From Tipula vernalis (taxonomy: Eukaryota; Arthropoda; Insecta; Diptera; Tipulidae): a DNA stretch of 64,000 nucleotides. The stretch lies in assembly GCA_958295665.1 (NCBI GenBank), contig OY282559.1:246136764-246200763 (forward strand), in the 5' to 3' direction. This document shows positions 58,113 through 64,000 of this stretch, piece after piece (positions within the stretch are counted from its first letter, which is position 1; every line of letters begins with the position of its first letter). Position numbers and translations under genes: made by a program. Under the pieces are notes generated by a model, which saw only the letters and a list, made by a program, of their open reading frames with translations, had not been told where the DNA came from and made no database searches.

Positions 58113-60827
58113 CCTTCACTCTGTGTATAGCTTACGTTGTCTGTGTATAGGGGTCAATCTGACCCCATAGATATCTTCATGTATTTCATAGGGAAAGTAA
58201 ATAAAAATTCTTTATTTTCTACAAATATAATTACATTCAAGATTCAAAACATATAAAAAAAATTAACAGTTGAATTCGCTGAAAATCACATTTTAATTAG
58301 TCAAATTTATGTTTTAATCAGATGCTTAATCAGATGCCACTTCCTCTTCATCCGAAACCATATTCCGTTTTTTTATGCATTCTATCCATATGATTTGGGA
58401 CAAAATGGCTCATTACAAAAATGATATCTTGTTATTGTTTTCATATCAGATGATTTATGGCTCTGGTAACATCATCGTCGTTTGCTAACTGTCTTAACCT
58501 CACTTCTTCGCCTGTTGATTTCCGCCTTATTGGTAATGCTTTATAACCTATTAAGTCGATTCCTGTCCTTATTTTTATTTAACTTTCGAGTGTTATAGAG
58601 CCGCTCCAATACGTTGGCCTGCACTAGTTGCATAGCCAATTCTTTTAAAAATGATTTTCTTTCGGATGCTTTCCGAGTTTCATAAAAATTGGCGGTTGGC
58701 GCTTTTATACAAAACGTAAAGGCTGCAACATCAGCGAGGTCAGTAAGGTTAAAAAAATAACACCATCGGCCATCGTTGAGTTTTCCTTTTGCATGTACAG
58801 GTTCTCACTAATTTATAGAAGGTGTCCCCGTTTTGTTGCGTTATAATCCAAAATTTAATTCGTTATATTAGACTTACGGTCTACTCCGTTAATGTTGTGT
58901 AAAGTTGATAATAGCAAAACGTTTTTATTTGGTTAAGGATAAAAACGCACAAGTGTTTGGTTGATATCAGAACAGAATTTTGAAGGTTTTAGTTCTCGTG
59001 TTTTTAATTCCACCTTACTACTAAACTCTTTGGGAAGATCGGTTTTATTTCATCTAATTGTACCAATTATTGTATTTATTTTTTCTGCAAAAGTTTATCG
59101 GCTAAAGAACAACTAGTGGAAAAGTTGTCCATGGTAATTATTATTTCTTATGCTACCTTGGTTGCCTACGAACATCTACTTCTACGTTCAAGGGGTAAGA
59201 ATTGTTTGCGTTGCATAGCCAGAATATTTTAATGCTAAACTTCTCTGGCTTCGAAGGTACCAATATACTGGTCGGAAAGAATATCTCCCTTGACGTAGAG
59301 CCAATTTTTGATCAAAGATTAAATTTTATGATGGTTTATGAGGTCCTCGAATGTTTGCCAAGGACATATTCCATATATATTGGAATGCTGCCAATCTATC
59401 GATTTTTAGCCGCTTCTGTCTTATAGTAACTGAGTGGTTTGATTTAATTCTGTTTAAACCGTCAAGCCTTCTCTTTCTCGCAGTAGGAGGAAGTTGCGTG
59501 TTTTGGTTACAATCGGAGGTTTCAAGCTCCACTTTCCCATAGATTTTTTATTTTGGGCATAGTACCACATACCAGCGTTTGTTTCTTTACCCTTAACAGT
59601 CGCATTTTCAACATTTTGTTATTAATTTCCTCGACCGTCAGCGACAAGTTGAAAATATTAATCGTTATCAAAATTTATCGGTTCACCATGCTCATCCTCA
59701 TCGTAGTTACAAATGTTTATCGGCGCCATCGGAAACTCCATATCAACAGTGTCGTTGCTATTTCTGCTTCATCTGATATCTTAGGAGTAGAAACTCTATC
59801 GAGAAGTCCAAGGCGATCTTGGCTGCTCTGTCTTTTCCGCACCATAATAACCATAATAACAATATCTATAACCAGGATAAGCTATTTTTACTACTAAGCA
59901 CCTTGAATTACAAACAAAAACTAAACCAGAAATATCGTTCAACGATCATTCGAAATATCGGTAACGGTAAAATAATACAGAAGTAAAATGAGGAAAAATA
60001 TCAGGAATAGGTATGTACATATACAACCAAAGACGGATAGTGTCGAAAAATAGTATTCGTGGCACAGTTTGTGACACGTTTTGACACGAGTTCTTGACAG
60101 TCTTTCAAAACCTTTGTTTTCGACATTTTTTTACAGAACTTTTTGACAACGAAAAAAACTGAAAAATGTACAATTTTAGCTTCATTAACGTTCAGAACTG
60201 TTTCAACCAGTTAGAACAGTTTCTAAATTAACCGGTATATTTCAATAATGTACTCACGAAACAGTAAGAATATTTTATTTCCTCTCTTTTTCCAATATCA
60301 CAAGCACAGTTTTTAACACTTTCCGACAGTTTTGACAGTTGTTGACATTTTTCGACAGATTTTGGTCATAATTTAAGGTTCTTCACCCATTTTTGATAAA
60401 ATTTTCGAAAACTCAGATTTTTTAGCATTTTTATGTATAATACACATACAAAAAGTGAATATCAAAGCAGTTTCTCTCTCAGTCTCACTTGCTAATTAGC
60501 TGAAAAATTGCACAAACATCACAGACATATACAATACATTCATAGATATAAAAAGTAAATAATTTTTTGATTTATATAGAAAATAGTGCATGGAAGTAAC
60601 TTGGGGTCATTTTGACCCCAGTACACAGAAATACGCTTGGTTTATTTCAGACTATGGTAATTACAAAATTTACAAGTAATTTGGGCCGGATTTTTATTGT
60701 ATTGCGTGTATGAAATATTAGTTGAGGCTATCTTATAGGGCATGTGCCATTTAAATAATAAGAAACGTATTTTTTTAAATTTTAAAATCGACTGGGGTCA
60801 ATTTGACCCCAATACACAGAGAGAAGG
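58113..60827 (-). mobile_element. piggyBac-type transposon relic
   Basis: The ends ccttcactctgtgtatag (58113) and, inverted, ccttctctctgtgtattggg (60827) are near-identical, followed inside by ggggtcaa-ttgacccc in both. TTAA borders each side (58109-58112, 60828-60831), the strict target of piggyBac. A second internal copy of the ggggtca-ttttgacccc motif with acacaga lies near 60604-60630. The transposase relic is on the minus strand. Size 2715 bp, typical of the family. Confidence 0.92.
58310..59845 (-). pseudogene. piggyBac transposase relic
   Basis: From ATG at 59845 the acidic N-terminus reads MVRKRQSSQDRLGLLDRVST. Further left, in shifting frames, follow RLKIDRLAAFQYIWNM, NLIFDQKLALRQGRYSFRP (first catalytic Asp region), FSIKILWLCNA-like codons, ITMDNFSTSCSLADKLL (second Asp, normally MDNFFTS), a block resembling KSKVELKTRELKPSKFCF, and near 58760-58800 MADGVIFLTLLTSLM (normally RWPxxxFxxxxDxxxxNA). 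The last Cys-rich domain is decayed. Many stops and frameshifts make it inactive. Order and motifs are those of the DDD piggyBac family (DDE_Tnp_1_7). Confidence 0.8.
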
Positions 60828-60831
60828 TTAA

Positions 60832-61021
60832 AGTCCTGCCTTACGCAGTGGTCAAATCGAGGATGTACGGCTATAGGTCCGTTTTAAGTACACCCATATA
60901 CTACAGCACTGACACCAAAGATGGGTCGGCTTATGAATGCTGTACTCTCAACACGGGATCATCATGGCATCAGGATGTACGACAATTGGTATTTGAAATT
61001 TTTACAGAAAAAAAACTTTGA
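60832..61021 (+). other. Unassigned open frame cut by piggyBac
   Basis: From the right TTAA site the plus strand is open for 64 codons (KVLPYAVVKSRMYGYRSVL, DGSAYECCTLNTGSSWHQDV) to TGA 61019-61021, with more G/C than its surroundings. Left of the piggyBac, the bases 58060-58112 can be read in a compatible frame, and ctctttcgcag before ttctcc resembles a splice acceptor. It may be part of a host exon or of an unknown TE; no family is recognised. Confidence 0.35.
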
Positions 61022-61149
61022 AGTCCTTAAACAATTTAAATCATTAGTCAGTAATAATTTATGAATGATACTGTTTTCGCCTATATGATACTTATACTTT
61101 AACATTACAACAGTCTTTAAAGAAAAAAAAAACAAAACAGAAAAGCTAA

Positions 61150-63038
61150 CCGGATTAATTTACACTTAATTGGCCCGTCAATTTTTACAACGTTAATTAA
61201 TTTAATGAATTTATTAGCGGATTGTTGTTGTATTGAAGGTTTTATTCATATCTTAGCCTTGCTTCAATCACTGCACATTCTACAAATTTCATATTAGTAA
61301 GAGCATGCAATCTAGTTGTTCTAAACTTCAATGGTACTTTGAGGATTAATTTTAGGGATTTATTCTGGATAACTAGCAATTTATGTTTATTCGTCTTTGC
61401 ACAATCCCACCAAGAGGTGCACCGTACAATATAACGTTCAAGCCCTTGCTTTTGTATACTAGTAATTTATATGTAAGTCTTAAAATTTACTTTTCCTGTT
61501 TACCAAAGCGTAATATATTTTGAGTAGCTTGTTACATGTAATAATTGTTTTGTTGATATGCTCTTTTAACGTAACTCTTTAACGTAAAGGTCTATTTTCG
61601 ATGTATATCGAAGTTTGAGGAATTTTATCAGCAGCCCTACAGCGAGTAAAATAAATGGCTTGACATTTACTAACGCATTCAATCTAAGATTCCAATTTTT
61701 AAAATAACTTGATAAGAGAATTAAGTATTGGTTTAGCTTATTTATAATCAGCCCTGGAAAGAGGTTGCTTGTGCATATTGCAGCGTACGTTTACAATCAT
61801 TTGATTTGGGAATACCGTTCAGAAATATATTAAACAGAAATGGACTAAGGATTCCACCTTATGGCACTCCAGCGAAGCACAATTGTTTATTTGTACGAAG
61901 AAATTACATTGGGAGAGATACGACTTCAATATTTTTACTAGGTACAACGGAAAATTATAATTATAAATTTTGTGCAGAAGACCTTCAATCCAAACTGTAT
62001 CGAAGGCCCGCTCTAAGTCTAAAAGAACCATTCCTGAAGATTTCTTATAGAGCTAATTATTTTTATAGAATTAAGAATGCGATGAACTTGAGGAATCGTA
62101 GAGTGAGAGCCCCTAGATCCGAACAGCTCATGTATTAAAATATTATTTTCTTCCAAGTGAATTTCCAGTCTAGTCTTAATGACATACTCCAACAGCTTCC
62201 CCAGAGTGCATAACAGACTAATAGGAAGGTGACTTTTGGTAGCCGTAGGATCTTTTCCAGGTTTTAAAACAGGTATAATTTTCGCCAGTTTCCACGTTTT
62301 TGGAAAATGTGAGACGCAAGCAGCATATGAATAAGAATCGCAAAAATTGTGTTCCCCTAGAGTAGTTCTAGCTTATGTTGCCATTTAACATTAACAACAT
62401 TAGTAATAATTTTATTAAAAATATTAACAATCGTTCTCATTATTGGCCATTTTGATCTAGGCCATTGCCGCCGCGTTTTATATCGGATTCTTATTAATAG
62501 TAAAATTTCATCTGATAAAATTAATCGCTCTGCTTGGTGTAGTTTGACTTTCGGGGTTCATAGATAGATACTAACAATAGATAGTGGGAAAAAGGCAACT
62601 AGTCGATATGTACATTAGTTGCAGAAAGAGTTTGACTTATTTCGTTTTGATATAATTCCCAATTAGTAGCTTTATAATTGTAAGTTTAATTAGATCATTT
62701 CTCAATGTATTCTTATTAGATTTTGAGCAATAACAAGAAAAGAGCTTAAAAGTTTGGTCATTTTCACATATTACACATAATCCGATACAATCAATACAGT
62801 TAAATGATAAATCTTGAATTTGATAATGTACGATGCCTTTTTTTAACTAATATACCAACACCACCGCCAGTTGGGTCATCTCTATCTTTACGATAAAATA
62901 TATAATTTGAAATAAACAATTGTATATCACTATATCAACATCAAAATTATTTAAAAAAAATTCAAGCTCATGCTTTTTATCTTTGACACTATGAGCATTC
63001 CAACTACAAATTTTAAGAATTTTATTAGTTGACAGCAT
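61150..63038 (-). pseudogene. Jockey-superfamily ORF2, degenerate
   Basis: ATG 63036-63038 opens MLSTNKILKICSWNAHSVKD, the start of an APE endonuclease; about 120 nt on, in another frame, DDPTGGGVGILVKKGI is readable. RT pieces follow: WKLAKIIPVLKPGKDP and PISLLCTLGKLLEYVIKTRL (62300-62170), HELFGSRGSHSTI, then the frame 62031-61819 with MVLLDLERAFDTVWIEGLLH. The PQGSVLSP and FADD boxes are lost. Near 61640-61400 the thumb is seen (LKEHINKTIITCNKLLKIYY, LNVILYGAPLGGIV). The 3' end is not sharply defined. Heavy decay points to an old copy, distinct from the jockey family at the window start. Confidence 0.75.
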
Positions 63039-64000
63039 ATTTTATTGCCATTTATTAAATTAAATAGATTTGAATTTAACGAGTTACCAGTTGGATTTGT
63101 AGAGTTAACATTACAATTATAATTACCAGATGTAATGTCAGAATATTTTCTACCTAAATAAGGTATACAATTATTAGAATTAGTGTTAGTAAAATTAGTA
63201 TTTAGGAGAGGAAAGTTTCGAGCTTGAAGAGAAAATTCTTCTGAATTAATTGTTTGTTTTACCATGTTGCGGTTATTTAGTTCCCGGTTATTCTTTTTAT
63301 TTACCTTTACAGTTGGCCCAAATGTTTTTATTGGTCCCGCCTTTTAATGGGCATTCTACATCCGTATCACCGTGTTCCAAGGAACAATACTTGCATTTTT
63401 GTTTCATATTGCAGTTAGATATGTACAATTTCCCATTTGCATATACATACATATGTATGTAGTATGCTAAATATGGTTTTGATTCAGGCTACTCAAATTA
63501 ATTGTACCCTCTTTAAAACTGATTTAAATTGCATCATCATCGTATCTTTTCTTACGAGGCTCAACTTTGTGAACTGCCAGCGGATTAAGGCCACTTTCTT
63601 TCAATTGTAACTCAACTTCATTTTCTGACAAAGACGAAAGCCCATATCGTACAAATCTTACTAATTTGTTTTGATCTAACGTATATGATTGAAATTCCTT
63701 ATTATGGGTTTTCAGCTCTCACAATTGTAATCTTTTAAATCGTAAAAAAAGATTTTAACTCCTGTCTGTAGCCATATTTTTAATATTGTAATTTGTAACA
63801 CCAATTGGTTTTGCTTCAATATGTACATCAGCTGATGTCATTTGAGAAATTATAAGTGGTATTTTCAATTTAGCTTCGTGGTCGCTCGTTGTTGATGCTT
63901 CCTGTTATTTCAATATATTGAATTAGTTTCGTAGGGATAAAATAAAACCGGCATCGATTTTGCTACGTTTATTATCTTTAGACATTGTGACGTTTGGCAT
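62951..64000 (-). pseudogene. Jockey-superfamily ORF1 (gag-like), degenerate
   Basis: Starting at or near the window edge (in-frame ATG codons at 64000 and 63985; MSKDNKRSKIDAGF), broken frames give EFQSYTLDQNKLVRFVRYGL and SENEVELQLKESGLNPLAVH, the gag domain that precedes zinc knuckles. A knuckle CKYCSLEHGDTDVEC sits at about 63380. The tail frame 63265-62951 is Asn/Ser-rich (FPLLNTNFTNTNSNNC) and overlaps the ORF2 start by about 90 bases, an arrangement seen in jockey elements. The true start may lie outside the window. Confidence 0.65.

Overview
This is a eukaryotic, strongly AT-rich, repeat-dominated stretch of an insect genome. A fly (Diptera, probably Brachycera) is the best guess, from the mix of jockey, R1-clade, BEL/Pao, Tc1, hAT, piggyBac and Harbinger elements and from short motifs such as tactcgta and catacatatgtatg. 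There is no operon structure and no rRNA, tRNA or CRISPR. Almost all recognisable coding sequence belongs to transposable elements (TEs), many nested in one another. The window may lie in introns or 3' flanks of a large host gene.

Layout. 1-3335: jockey-clade LINE (end of ORF1, ORF2, poly-A tail) inserted into a Ty3/gypsy pol whose integrase end and 3' LTR start follow (3336-4330+). 4.3-15.4 kb: AT-rich non-coding DNA with a Tc1-like DD34E relic bounded by TA (8449-9872), a foldback element (10728-11579), a LINE RT relic (about 12440-12890) and a near-perfect 207-bp-arm hairpin (13460-13888). 15480-21813: BEL/Pao element with two near-identical LTRs, a tRNA-Tyr-type primer site, gag and pol broken by four lesions. 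About 25640-30119: second, minus-strand BEL element that has lost its RT core. 30175-30990: jockey gag relic. 32.4-35.7 kb: minisatellite, hairpin, (GT)n, then an R1-clade LINE lying between two GT repeats and split by an 801-bp foldback element. 36.9-42.4 kb: several LINE fragments, one carrying a TA-flanked MITE and one an inverted duplication. 42419-48861: PIF/Harbinger transposon with TIRs, CAG duplication, a Myb-like gene and a four-exon transposase gene facing each other tail to tail; it sits in a jockey 3' UTR and contains hAT-like MITEs. 49.7-50.7 kb: a chain of small minus-strand exons, the best candidate for host coding sequence. 52015-55800: hAT transposon with 8-bp duplication. 58113-60827: piggyBac relic in a TTAA site, splitting an unassigned open frame. 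61.1-64.0 kb: degenerate jockey-superfamily LINE on the minus strand.

How the pieces work together. LINE ORF1 (nucleic-acid binding) and ORF2 (endonuclease plus reverse transcriptase) drive target-primed integration. BEL and Ty3 gag-pol drive LTR retrotransposition. In Harbinger the Myb-like protein and the DDE nuclease act as a pair. In hAT, piggyBac and Tc1 a single transposase acts on the terminal repeats. Most copies carry stops, frameshifts or deletions and are probably dead; Harbinger, hAT and the first BEL are the least damaged. Element boundaries and splice junctions were read by eye and no database search was run.
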